Positions 52,033 to 59,817 of a stretch of 64,000 bases of DNA are shown here, piece after piece (positions within the stretch are counted from its first letter, which is position 1; each line of letters opens with the position of its first letter). The notes under the pieces are model-generated. The model was not told the origin of the DNA, did no database searches, and saw only the letters and a list, made by a program, of their open reading frames with translations. The stretch spans positions 222 to 64,221 of the forward strand of contig NZ_AWZU01000004.1 in the NCBI RefSeq assembly GCF_000472385.1, in the 5' to 3' direction. The stretch comes from Bradyrhizobium sp. ARR65 (GTDB lineage: Bacteria; Pseudomonadota; Alphaproteobacteria; Rhizobiales; Xanthobacteraceae). Both the position numbers and the translations under genes were made by a program.

Positions 52033-52754
52033 GCATGCTCGACCAGCGCCTCCCCCGTTATCAGAGACTGCGGGACGACCTCGCGAGTCGGATCAACCGC
52101 CGGGAACTGCGTCCGGGCGATTCGATCCCGTCGGAGGCTGAGCTTGCCGCCCAGCACGGTGTCGCCATCGGCACCGTCCGCAAGGCGATCGATCAGCTCG
52201 TCGCCGATGGCGTCCTGGAGCGTCAGCAGGGCCGAGGCACCTTCGTCCGTCGCGCCCGCTTCAATTCCTCGCTGTTTCGCTTCTTCCGTTTCCAGTCCGA
52301 AAGCGGTGAGCGCCGCATTCCGCAAAGCCGCATCCTGCGGCGCGACGTCGTCGCCGCGCCGTCCGCGGTGGCGTCCGCCTTGCGGATTGCGAGCGGCGAG
52401 CCCGTGATCAGCCTGTCGCGCCTGCGGCTGATCGATGGCGAACCGTTGCTTGCGGAAGAAATCTGGCTGGAGAAATCGCGCTTCGAAGCGGTACTCGACA
52501 TTGCGCCTGAGGATTTCGGCGATCTGCTCTACCCGCTTTATGAAGAGCGCTGTGACCAGGTGGTGGTCTCCGCCGACGAGAACTTAAGCGTCGAAATCGC
52601 GACCGACATGCAGGCGCAGCTCCTGCATCTGGAGAAGGGTGCGCCCCTGATCGTCATCGAGCGGCTCGCCTTCGATCTCGAACGCAGGCCGATCGAATGG
52701 CGCCGCTCGCGCGGCCCCGCGAAGCGGTTTCGCTATCACGTCGAAATCCGCTGA
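52029..52754 (+). CDS. GntR-family transcription regulator, HutC type
   Basis: 241 residues; the ATG two codons later is an alternative start. The winged helix-turn-helix lies in the first 75 residues (RLRDDLASRINRRELRPGDS, EAELAAQHGVAIGTVRKAID, LERQQGRGTFV). A UTRA ligand-binding domain follows (about 95-238). HutC-type regulators bind small effectors such as amino acids, sugars or aromatic acids. It has its own palindromic operator and opens an operon with an MFS transporter, an exported amidohydrolase and a PhzF-like enzyme. Confidence 0.92.
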   Translation: MSMLDQRLPRYQRLRDDLASRINRRELRPGDSIPSEAELAAQHGVAIGTVRKAIDQLVADGVLERQQGRGTFVRRARFNSSLFRFFRFQSESGERRIPQSRILRRDVVAAPSAVASALRIASGEPVISLSRLRLIDGEPLLAEEIWLEKSRFEAVLDIAPEDFGDLLYPLYEERCDQVVVSADENLSVEIATDMQAQLLHLEKGAPLIVIERLAFDLERRPIEWRRSRGPAKRFRYHVEIR

Positions 52755-52798
52755 GTTCAAGCGCTCACAACGACAACAACACGGCAGAGAGGAAACAA

Positions 52799-54046
52799 AT
52801 GGCCAACTGGTACAGCGAGACTACGCTGCTGGAGCGGCGCACGTTCTGGGCGAGTTTTGGCGGCTGGGCGCTGGATGCGCTCGATGTGCAGATGTTCTCG
52901 CTCGCGATCCCCGCCCTGATCGCGTCGTTCGGCATCAGCAAGGCGGAAGCGGGACTGCTGGGCTCGATCACGTTGTTCTTCGGCGCGATCGGCGGCTGGG
53001 TCGGCGGCGCGCTGGGCGATCGTTTCGGGCGGGTGAAGGCGCTGCAGATCACGATCGCGACCTTTGCGCTTGCGACCTTCGCCTCGGCCTTCGCGATGAG
53101 CTACGGCCAGCTTGTGTTCCTCAAGGCGATCCAGGGACTGGGGTTCGGCGCGGAATGGGCCTGCGGCGCGGTGCTGATGGCCGAGATCATTCGTCCCGAA
53201 CATCGCGGCAAGGCATTGGGCGCAGTGCAGAGCGCCTGGGCCGTCGGTTGGGGTGCCGCGGTTGTCCTTTCCGCGCTTGTCTTCACCTATGCGCCGGCTG
53301 AGATCGGCTGGCGCATTCTGTTCGCGCTGGGGCTCCTGCCGGCGCTGTTGATCCTGTTCATTCGCCGCGGGCTGAAGGAGCCGGCGCGGCTCGACAAGAC
53401 TGAGGCGCGGCCCGCGCTGTTGGCGACTCTGTCGGGCATTTTTCACGCAGATGTGCTGCGTTCGACCTTGATCGGCGGTTTGTTCGGCATTGGCGCCCAT
53501 GGTGGCTACGCGGCATTGACGACCTTCCTGCCGACTTACTTGCGCGAAGTTCGGCATCTCTCCGTGCTCGGCTCCAGCGCCTATCTTGCCGTGATCATCT
53601 TCGCCTTCTTCTGCGGCTGCGTCGTCAGCGGCATCTTGAGCGACCGGTTCGGACGGCGCGCCAATGTCACCTTTTTCGCGGCCGCGTGTATCGCGACCGT
53701 GCTCGCCTATATCTTCGCGCCACTGTCGAACGCGGAAATGCTCGTGCTCGGTTTTCCGCTCGGCTTCTTCTCGGCAGGCATTCCCGCCAGCATGGCCGCG
53801 CTGTTCAGCGAGCTCTATCCGGCCGGCGTGCGCGGCACCGGTGTCGGCTTCTGCTACAATTTCGGGCGCGTCGTCTCCGCTGCGTTTCCGTTCCTGGTTG
53901 GCTTTCTCGCCGATCGGATCGGGCTTGGCCCCGCAATCGGCATCGACGCCGCCTTTGCCTATTCGCTTGTATTGCTCGCGGTCTTAATGCTGCCGGAGAC
54001 GCGCGGAAAAGCGTTTGAAAAAGAAGCTGTGGCCACGCGCGCTTAA
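52799..54046 (+). CDS. MFS transporter, aromatic-acid/sialate-type symporter
   Basis: 415 residues from the ATG at 52799, with GAGAGGA eight bases upstream. Twelve membrane helices. FGGWALDALDVQMFSLAIPA near 18-37 and the loop GALGDRFGRVKALQ near 75-88 match the AAHS/sialate branch, with the family loop repeated as GILSDRFGRRANV near 277. These transporters bring in carboxylic acids with protons. Its place after the GntR regulator and before a lactonase-like amidohydrolase suggests uptake of the operon's substrate. Confidence 0.9.
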   Translation: MANWYSETTLLERRTFWASFGGWALDALDVQMFSLAIPALIASFGISKAEAGLLGSITLFFGAIGGWVGGALGDRFGRVKALQITIATFALATFASAFAMSYGQLVFLKAIQGLGFGAEWACGAVLMAEIIRPEHRGKALGAVQSAWAVGWGAAVVLSALVFTYAPAEIGWRILFALGLLPALLILFIRRGLKEPARLDKTEARPALLATLSGIFHADVLRSTLIGGLFGIGAHGGYAALTTFLPTYLREVRHLSVLGSSAYLAVIIFAFFCGCVVSGILSDRFGRRANVTFFAAACIATVLAYIFAPLSNAEMLVLGFPLGFFSAGIPASMAALFSELYPAGVRGTGVGFCYNFGRVVSAAFPFLVGFLADRIGLGPAIGIDAAFAYSLVLLAVLMLPETRGKAFEKEAVATRA

Positions 54047-54070
54047 TTCACAAGAAATCTGGAGGAACAG

Positions 54071-54976
54071 ATGAGAGTGTCGGAGCGTGGCCTCACGCGA
54101 CGTAGATTTTGCGCCGCCGGTGCCGCATTGGTGTCGTTGGTCGGATCAGGAACGAGGGTTTTGGGCGAGGTGAAGACACCGCAATTGGCTATCGATACGC
54201 ATGCTCACGTCTTTCATCGCGGTCTGAAGCTGGCTGCTGGCCGGCGCTATGCGCCCGACTACGACGCGCCGCTTGAACTTTACCTGCAACAGCTCGACGC
54301 GAACAGCATGACCAACGGGGTGCTGGTGCAGCCGAGCTTTCTCGGCACCGACAATTCCTATCTGCTCGAATGTTTGAAGCAGGCGCAGGGCAGGCTGCGC
54401 GGCATCGCCGTGGTCGATTCTTCGGTCTCCTCGCAGGAGATCATCGCGCTGGAGAAGGCCGGCGTTGTCGGCATCCGTCTCAATCTGGTTGGACAACCGC
54501 TGCCCGATTTCTCGGCATCCGAATGGAAGGCGCTGCTGGCCCTCGTGAAATCCGCAAACTGGCAGGTCGAGGTACAGCGCAACGCCTCTGATCTCGCGAG
54601 CCTGACGCCAAAGCTTCTCGACGCCGGCGTCAATGTCGTGCTGGATCATTATGCGCTACCTGATCCCAAGCTCGGCGTGGACGATCCGGCGTTCCAGGAT
54701 GTCCTGAAGCTCGGCGCCTCAGGCCGGGTTTGGGTGAAGATTTCCGCACCCTATCGCAACGGACCGCAGGGCCAAGCATTTGCCAAGCAGGCTTATCCGT
54801 TGCTGCGTGCGAGTTTCGGCCCCGACCGACTGCTGTGGGGCAGCGACTGGCCGCACACCCAGTTTGAGGCATCGGAGAGCTACGGGAAGAATCGGCGATT
54901 CCTGAATGAGCTCGTGACCGACGAGCGCGAGCGCGCCGACGTGCTGATTGCACCGAGAGCATTGTTTCGCTTCTAG
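54071..54976 (+). CDS. Exported amidohydrolase (2-pyrone-4,6-dicarboxylate lactonase-like)
   Basis: 301 residues behind GGAGG. The N-terminus has a twin-arginine signal (TRRRFCAAGAALVSLVGSG), so the folded enzyme should be sent to the periplasm. The TIM barrel shows the metal motif DTHAHVF near 38-44, His residues in VVLDHYALPD near 192 and WGSDWPHTQF near 255-264 with the catalytic Asp. This is the Amidohydrolase_2 family, close to LigI-type lactonases. The substrate, likely a lactone or cyclic amide, is unproven. It lies 24 bases after the transporter gene. Confidence 0.88.
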   Translation: MRVSERGLTRRRFCAAGAALVSLVGSGTRVLGEVKTPQLAIDTHAHVFHRGLKLAAGRRYAPDYDAPLELYLQQLDANSMTNGVLVQPSFLGTDNSYLLECLKQAQGRLRGIAVVDSSVSSQEIIALEKAGVVGIRLNLVGQPLPDFSASEWKALLALVKSANWQVEVQRNASDLASLTPKLLDAGVNVVLDHYALPDPKLGVDDPAFQDVLKLGASGRVWVKISAPYRNGPQGQAFAKQAYPLLRASFGPDRLLWGSDWPHTQFEASESYGKNRRFLNELVTDERERADVLIAPRALFRF

Positions 54977-55038
54977 GGCGCGCTAGGGTCATGGTATTGC
55001 TGCTTGCCAATGACTCCGGCGATATCAATGAGGGCAGC

Positions 55039-55956
55039 ATGCAGCGGCGCTACATCACTGTCGACGTCTTCACCGATCGCGCGTTCGGCGGCAATCCGCT
55101 GGCCGTGGTGCTCGATCCGCAGGGTCTTTCGACCGCGCAGATGCAGGCCATTGCGGCCGAGTTCAACTATTCCGAGACCACCTTCGTGCTGCCGCCGCGC
55201 GAAGCTGGGCATGACGCGGAGGTGCGGATATTCACCGTGCGATCGGAGATTCCGTTCGCGGGCCATCCCAATGTCGGCACAGCATTCGTACTGGCCTCGC
55301 AAGCGGCGCAAACGCCGCCCCGGTTGCAGTTCGAGGAGAAAGCCGGGCTGGTGCCGGTCGAAATCCTGCAGGAGCAGGGCAGGGTCATCGGCGCTGAATT
55401 GACAGCGCCGCAACCGCTGAAGCGGCTTTCAGAGGTGAGCGTCGAGCAGGCGGCCGCCTGCCTTTCGCTCTCGCCTGGCGAGATCAAGACCGATCGGCAC
55501 GGGCCGCACATCATTTCTGTCGGCCTGCCGTTCCTCGCCGTGGAGCTTGTCTCGCGGGAGGCGTTGCGGCGCGCGAGGCCCAATGCTGATGCGTTCGCGC
55601 GCACGTTTCCGCTCGACAACAGCGATGCGATCTACTTCTACACGCGCGATGTGCCTGCAAGCGAGCAGCCATGCGAGCTGCAGGCGCGGATGTTTCATCC
55701 CGGCGCGAGCGGCCTCTCCGAAGATCCCGCGACCGGCAGCGCCACCGCGGCCGCTGCGGCGCTGCTCGCTGAACTCGACGCAAAGCAGGACGGCGAGTTG
55801 CGGCTGACGATCGGGCAAGGCTTTGATTTGGGACGGCCGAGCCTGTTGTTGACGCGTGTGATCAGGGAGAACGGCAAGATCGTCTCCGTCCATGTCGGCG
55901 GCCGCTGCGCGCCGATGATGCAGGGGACGCTGTGGTTGGAAGGGGATAGCCGCTAA
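55039..55956 (+). CDS. PhzF-family isomerase/epimerase
   Basis: 305 residues from the ATG at 55039, preceded by GAGGG; an ATG 48 bases upstream adds residues without homology. The two-lobed diaminopimelate-epimerase fold is shown by FTDRAFGGNPLAVVLD near 9-24, NYSETTFVLPP near 43-53 with the catalytic Glu, IPFAGHPNVGTAFVLA near 72-87, and LSEDPATGSATAAAAALLAE near 230-249. The best-known member, PhzF, isomerises a phenazine precursor, but most relatives have unknown substrates. No phenazine genes are here. It probably belongs to the GntR-controlled operon. Confidence 0.9.
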   Translation: MQRRYITVDVFTDRAFGGNPLAVVLDPQGLSTAQMQAIAAEFNYSETTFVLPPREAGHDAEVRIFTVRSEIPFAGHPNVGTAFVLASQAAQTPPRLQFEEKAGLVPVEILQEQGRVIGAELTAPQPLKRLSEVSVEQAAACLSLSPGEIKTDRHGPHIISVGLPFLAVELVSREALRRARPNADAFARTFPLDNSDAIYFYTRDVPASEQPCELQARMFHPGASGLSEDPATGSATAAAAALLAELDAKQDGELRLTIGQGFDLGRPSLLLTRVIRENGKIVSVHVGGRCAPMMQGTLWLEGDSR

Positions 55957-55963
55957 CTGCTCG

Positions 55964-56039
55964 GTCATTCCGGGCGATGCACTGGCATCGAATCCGGAAA
56001 TCTCGAGATTCCGGGTTCGCCTCGTCGAAGCCGAATGAC
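55964..56039. repeat. Palindromic element (family B), copy 5
   Basis: It runs from GTCATTCCGGGCGATGCACT to CGTCGAAGCCGAATGAC, with inner CATCGAATCCGGAAATCTCG and AGATTCCGGGTTCGC. It lies between convergent genes and is followed at once by the hairpin at 56041-56085. Confidence 0.8.
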
Positions 56040-56040
56040 G

Positions 56041-56085
56041 GGGGGTCAGACCAATGGCGGCGCCAAATTCTCTGTTCTGACCCCC
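56041..56085. repeat. Perfect 10-base inverted repeat across the DUF488 stop codon
   Basis: GGGGGTCAGA at 56041-56050 and TCTGACCCCC at 56076-56085 enclose 25 bases. The DUF488 stop codon lies in the left arm and its last 12 codons lie in the rest, so the element is both coding and hairpin-forming. It could act as a bidirectional transcript end. Confidence 0.6.
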
Positions 56086-56519
56086 TCGCGCTCCTCGATG
56101 ATTTCCGCGATCATCTGCCGGTGGCAATGGCGGTGGTCGCGCTCGTAGCAGAGCAGGCACACCGGGCCTGCCTTCTTCACCAAGGCTGACAGCTCCTCCA
56201 ATTCGTGCCGCGCCTCCGGCTTCTTCAGATGCGCGGAATAGATCTTCTCCAGCTCCGGGTAATTGCCGCTGCGCGCAGCTTGCCGGCCCTCTTTCGGCGT
56301 ACCCAATGCCTTGAGATGAATATAGGCGATGCCGCGCTCGTCGAGCCCGGCGGCGAGCTGGTTCTTGGAAAAACCGGGACGGCGGGAGGAGGTCACCGCG
56401 CGGACATCGACCAGAAGCTTGACGCCGGCGTGTTGCAGCTCATCCAGCACCGCCTTTTGCGGCGTCTGCTCATAGCCGATCGTGAAGAGTTTTGTCGCTT
56501 TGGCCATGAATGCTTTCAC
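56046..56519 (-). CDS. DUF488 family protein
   Basis: 157 residues from a GTG at 56519 that overlaps the DUF72 stop (GTGA); an ATG four codons later is the alternative. DUF488 motifs: FTIGYEQTPQKAVLDELQHA near 12-31, LLVDVRAVTSSRRPGFSKNQ near 35-54 and CLLCYERDHRHCHRQMIAEI near 121-140 with its Cys and His residues. The biochemical role of the family is unknown; metal or nucleic-acid handling has been suggested from these conserved residues. Its pairing with DUF72 recurs in many bacteria. The C-terminal end lies in an inverted repeat. Confidence 0.85.
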   Translation of the reverse strand: MKAFMAKATKLFTIGYEQTPQKAVLDELQHAGVKLLVDVRAVTSSRRPGFSKNQLAAGLDERGIAYIHLKALGTPKEGRQAARSGNYPELEKIYSAHLKKPEARHELEELSALVKKAGPVCLLCYERDHRHCHRQMIAEIIEEREGVRTENLAPPLV

Positions 56520-57337
56520 TTCACGCGTTCGATCAGCTCCATCGCGCCGGCCGGCGCGCGCACCTTGCCTTCGTGGATGACGTAAGCGAACACGTCGCGC
56601 GGCTTCTTCTCGGGCTTGCCCGAGTCAACGCGCGGCAAATCGTCCGGTTCGCCGCCGGCAGCCCAAAGCTGCAGGCGCTTGGCCCAGGCATCAAGCTGTT
56701 TCGGCGGATAGCAGGTCTTCAACTCGTCGTTGCCCTTCTGCAGCCGCGCATAGACGAAGTCGCCGACCACGTCGGCAATCCCTGGATAGGTGGCGTGCTC
56801 GGCGAATACCACGGGGATGCCGAATTGCCGCAACAGCGCGATGAAAGCCGGCGCGCGGAAACTGTCATGACGCACTTCGACGACATGGCGCAGCGTGCGG
56901 CCATTCATTTCGCGCGGCAACAATTCCAGAAACTTGCCGAAATCCGCCTCATCGAATTTCTTGGTCGGCGCGAATTGCCAGAGCACGGGACCCAGGCGGT
57001 CCCCGAGCTCCAGCACGCCGGTGTTATAAAAGTGCTTGATGGAATCGCCGGCTTCCGCCAGCACGCGGCGGTTGGTGGCAAAGCGCGGGCCCTTCACCGA
57101 GAACACAAAGCCGTCAGGCACCTCGCGTGCCCATTTGCGAAAGCTCTCCGGCTTCTGCGAGCCGTAATAGGTGCCGTTGATCTCGATCGAGGTCAGTTTC
57201 GAGGCGGCGTATTCGAGCTCCTTCGCCTGAGGCCATTTTTCCGGATAGAAGACGCCCCGCCAGGGGGCGAAGGTCCAGCCACCGACGCCGATATAGATTT
57301 GACCCGATTTTTTTGCAGCGGTTGAGGATTTGGCCAC
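56516..57337 (-). CDS. DUF72 family TIM-barrel-like protein (YecE type)
   Basis: 273 residues. IYIGVGGWTFAPWRGVFYPE near 14-33, LTSIEINGTYYGSQKPESFR near 48-67, FVFSVKGPRFATNRRVLAEA near 76-95, and LGPVLWQFAPTKKFDE near 115-130 are all family hallmarks. YecE-like proteins have a TIM-barrel shape and no proven activity. The gene is followed by DUF488 with a four-base overlap, so the two probably act together. Confidence 0.9.
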   Translation of the reverse strand: MAKSSTAAKKSGQIYIGVGGWTFAPWRGVFYPEKWPQAKELEYAASKLTSIEINGTYYGSQKPESFRKWAREVPDGFVFSVKGPRFATNRRVLAEAGDSIKHFYNTGVLELGDRLGPVLWQFAPTKKFDEADFGKFLELLPREMNGRTLRHVVEVRHDSFRAPAFIALLRQFGIPVVFAEHATYPGIADVVGDFVYARLQKGNDELKTCYPPKQLDAWAKRLQLWAAGGEPDDLPRVDSGKPEKKPRDVFAYVIHEGKVRAPAGAMELIERVK

Positions 57338-57445
57338 GCGAGTCTCATTTCCGAAAGGCGGGAATGCTTGCCGGAAAGACTATTCAAATTGACCGGCATT
57401 GACCAGTTCGCGAAAAGCCGCCCTTTCGCAACCGCTTGTGCTGCT

Positions 57446-57709
57446 TCAACGATGGTGGCGGGGGTGATGCCGATGCGGATAATAGGGCCGGTCCGGCATT
57501 GGCGCCGCGTAAGCGCCCGGGGGGCCAGCCGGCCCATAGCTGCCTGGGTAGAGCGGGTTGCCGGGGCCGTAATTCTGGCAGTTGGCGTTCGGATAGTACT
57601 GGGCGCAATAGCCGGGATCCTCGACCACAGCCTGCGCGCGGGCCTCACCCGAGAATCCGGCCGCGAGCAGCACAGCGCCCATCACCGCATTTCTGATCAA
57701 GAACGACAT
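57446..57709 (-). CDS. Small secreted Pro/Tyr-rich protein
   Basis: 87 residues. A signal peptide (FLIRNAVMGAVLLAAGFSGE, cleavage near ARA-QAV) precedes a mature part with two Cys (GYCAQYYPNANCQNYG) and a Pro/Gly/Tyr-rich, His-rich tail (PMPDRPYYPHRHHPRHHR). Similar small periplasmic proteins are common in Bradyrhizobium. The His/Tyr tail might bind metal or heme; this is only a suggestion. Confidence 0.65.
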   Translation of the reverse strand: MSFLIRNAVMGAVLLAAGFSGEARAQAVVEDPGYCAQYYPNANCQNYGPGNPLYPGSYGPAGPPGAYAAPMPDRPYYPHRHHPRHHR

Positions 57710-57831
57710 TTCCGTTGATCCTTTCCATGGAACACCGCTTCCGGCCGCCTATTCCGCGCGGCGGTTCAAACCGTCATGCGCTTAACGGCCTGCGAAGTTC
57801 AAGCTAAGATGCCGTGAACAAGGAGAAGAAG

Positions 57832-58188
57832 ATGCGGATGATGTTGGCTGTCGCGCTAACGCTGGCCGCCTCGCAGGCGCTTGCGGACGAGGTGGAGGAC
57901 GCGCACAAGCTGGCGCTGCAGGGGCGGGACTCCTATTGGCATTGCCTGGCGCGCGAATATTCCCGCCTCGACGTCAAAGGCATGTCCGCGGCAGATTTCA
58001 CCGCCGACGTCGCGAGTGCCTGTCCCTCCGAACGGCAGAATTTTCGGGTGAGGCTTTTGGATTACCTGAGCCTGCAGTTCCCAGGTGCGGAGTCGGACTC
58101 CAATCTCAGCACCGCAAATCGCGCCATTGAGCTTGCGCAAAAGGATGTTGTGACAGCCTTTGTCCATCGCAAAGGGACAGCCAACTAG
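57832..58188 (+). CDS. Small periplasmic hypothetical protein
   Basis: 118 residues from the ATG at 57832, with AAGGAG before it; a GTG six codons upstream is less likely. The N-terminus MRMMLAVALTLAASQALA is a signal peptide, cleaved before DEVED. The mature part is helical with two Cys (YWHCLAREY and VASACPSE), which may pair. No enzyme motif. It probably folds as a small helical periplasmic protein. Confidence 0.65.
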   Translation: MRMMLAVALTLAASQALADEVEDAHKLALQGRDSYWHCLAREYSRLDVKGMSAADFTADVASACPSERQNFRVRLLDYLSLQFPGAESDSNLSTANRAIELAQKDVVTAFVHRKGTAN

Positions 58189-58246
58189 CAGTTGATAGGG
58201 CGCCGTTCCGTGCTATCAATCGGCTGGCGCCAGGGGGAAGGTGAGT

Positions 58247-58438
58247 ATGACTTCTCAATCATTCGCGGGCCTGTTGGGCACGATCGTCGCGATCGTTGCG
58301 CTGGCTGCTGCGGTCTATTATGGGCCGATCGGTCAATTCGGCAAACCGCCCAAACCCGCACCGGTCGCGCAACCGGCAGAGCCGGCTCCTGCGGCGCCAC
58401 CTCCGCGGGGACCAGTGGTCCGGGAGGTTCCGAATTAG
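58247..58438 (+). CDS. Hypothetical small membrane protein with Pro-rich tail
   Basis: 63 residues from the ATG at 58247, which has GGAAGG six bases upstream. One membrane helix (GLLGTIVAIVALAAAVYYGP) is followed by a Pro/Ala-rich tail of about 35 residues. Similar in layout to the protein at 20324-20587. The 240 bases after it hold no supported gene. Confidence 0.5.
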   Translation: MTSQSFAGLLGTIVAIVALAAAVYYGPIGQFGKPPKPAPVAQPAEPAPAAPPPRGPVVREVPN

Positions 58439-58680
58439 CGGGGCACTCTTGCGGAACGCAGTCAGGGTTCCTATTTGGTGGTCAACGGCGACGTTGACGC
58501 TCTGAACCCACGGGCTCCGTCGCCGGGCGACCACGAAATAGCGAGGCAGCGCCGGATGTACGCGCGCCTGTTATTCGTGGTCGTGGCGTTTTCTCCACGG
58601 CTTTTGCGCAGGTCACGGCGGTTTTCCCGGGGCGATCCGGCTTGGCATCACCTGATGCGGCAGATATACGCTTCCCCCGC

Positions 58681-59817
58681 ATGAACGAAATCCTCAGACC
58701 GACCACCGAAAGCTCGCCGGCCGTCGTCGCGGGCCTGCCGGTTCTTTCCGTCGTCGTCCCCACCTTCAACGAGCGCGATAACGTCATCAAGCTGTTCGAG
58801 AAGCTGCAGGCGACGCTGAAGGGCATTGCCTGGGAGGTCGTTTATGTCGACGACAATTCGCCTGACGGCACCTGGGACGTGGTGCGGGAGCTCGCGCGCC
58901 GCGATGGAAGAGTGCGCTGCATTCGCCGGATCGGGCGGCGCGGCCTCTCCGGAGCCTGCATCGAGGGGATTTTGGCCTCCTGTGCGCCCTATGCCGCGGT
59001 GATGGATGCCGATCTGCAGCATGACGAGACGCAGCTCCCGAAGATGCTCTCGTTGTTGCAGAGCGGAGCTGCGGAACTGGTGGTCGGCAGCCGGTATATT
59101 GAGGGGGGGAGCGCCGACAGTTTCAACAAGCAGCGTGCCAGCGCCAGCGCATTCGCAACCGAAGTGGCAAAGCGGGTGCTGGGCGTGGCGATCGCCGATC
59201 CCATGAGCGGCTTTTTCATGATCCGCCGCGACCGCTTCGAGCAGCTCGCGCCGCAACTCTCCACGCAAGGTTTCAAGATTCTGCTCGACATCGTCGCAAC
59301 TGCGCATGGCAAGCTAAAAGCGGTCGAGATCCCCTACAGGTTCGGCTCGCGGCTGCACGGCGAGAGCAAGCTCGATTCCATGGTGGCGCTGGATTTCCTC
59401 GGGCTGGTGCTTGCCAAACTGACCAACGATGCGGTGTCGTTGCGCTTCCTTCTGTTCGCGATGGTCGGCGGCACCGGCCTGTTCGTGCATCTCGGTACGT
59501 TGTTCATTGCGTTGAGGGTTTTCGAGCTGCCATTTGCGGAAGCCCAGGCCTCCGGCGCGTTTGTGGCGATGACCTCCAATTTCATTTTGAACAATTTTCT
59601 GACCTATCGCGACCAGCGGCTGAAGGGCTTTGCCATCCTCCGCGGCCTGATCGCGTTCTACCTCGTCTGCAGCGTCGGCCTGTTCGCCAATGTCGGCGTG
59701 GCGTTCTCGGTTTATGACCAGGAGCCGATCTGGTGGCTCGCCGGTGCCGCGGGGGCGTTAATGGGCGTGGTCTGGAATTACGCAATGTCCGGACTGTTTG
59801 TCTGGCGCAAGCGATGA
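58681..59817 (+). CDS. Polyprenol-phosphate glycosyltransferase (family 2) fused to GtrA membrane domain
   Basis: 378 residues from the ATG at 58681; no clear binding site. Residues about 18-235 are a GT2 domain: LSVVVPTFNERDNV, VVYVDDNSPDGTWDV and the DxD-type VMDADLQHDETQLP near 106-119, then GSRYIEGG. This matches dolichol/undecaprenol-phosphate sugar synthases. Residues about 250-375 are a four-helix GtrA domain (FLLFAMVGGTGLFVHLGTLF), thought to flip the lipid-linked sugar. It overlaps the GT39 gene by four bases, so the pair likely loads a lipid carrier and transfers the sugar in the periplasm. Confidence 0.9.
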   Translation: MNEILRPTTESSPAVVAGLPVLSVVVPTFNERDNVIKLFEKLQATLKGIAWEVVYVDDNSPDGTWDVVRELARRDGRVRCIRRIGRRGLSGACIEGILASCAPYAAVMDADLQHDETQLPKMLSLLQSGAAELVVGSRYIEGGSADSFNKQRASASAFATEVAKRVLGVAIADPMSGFFMIRRDRFEQLAPQLSTQGFKILLDIVATAHGKLKAVEIPYRFGSRLHGESKLDSMVALDFLGLVLAKLTNDAVSLRFLLFAMVGGTGLFVHLGTLFIALRVFELPFAEAQASGAFVAMTSNFILNNFLTYRDQRLKGFAILRGLIAFYLVCSVGLFANVGVAFSVYDQEPIWWLAGAAGALMGVVWNYAMSGLFVWRKR

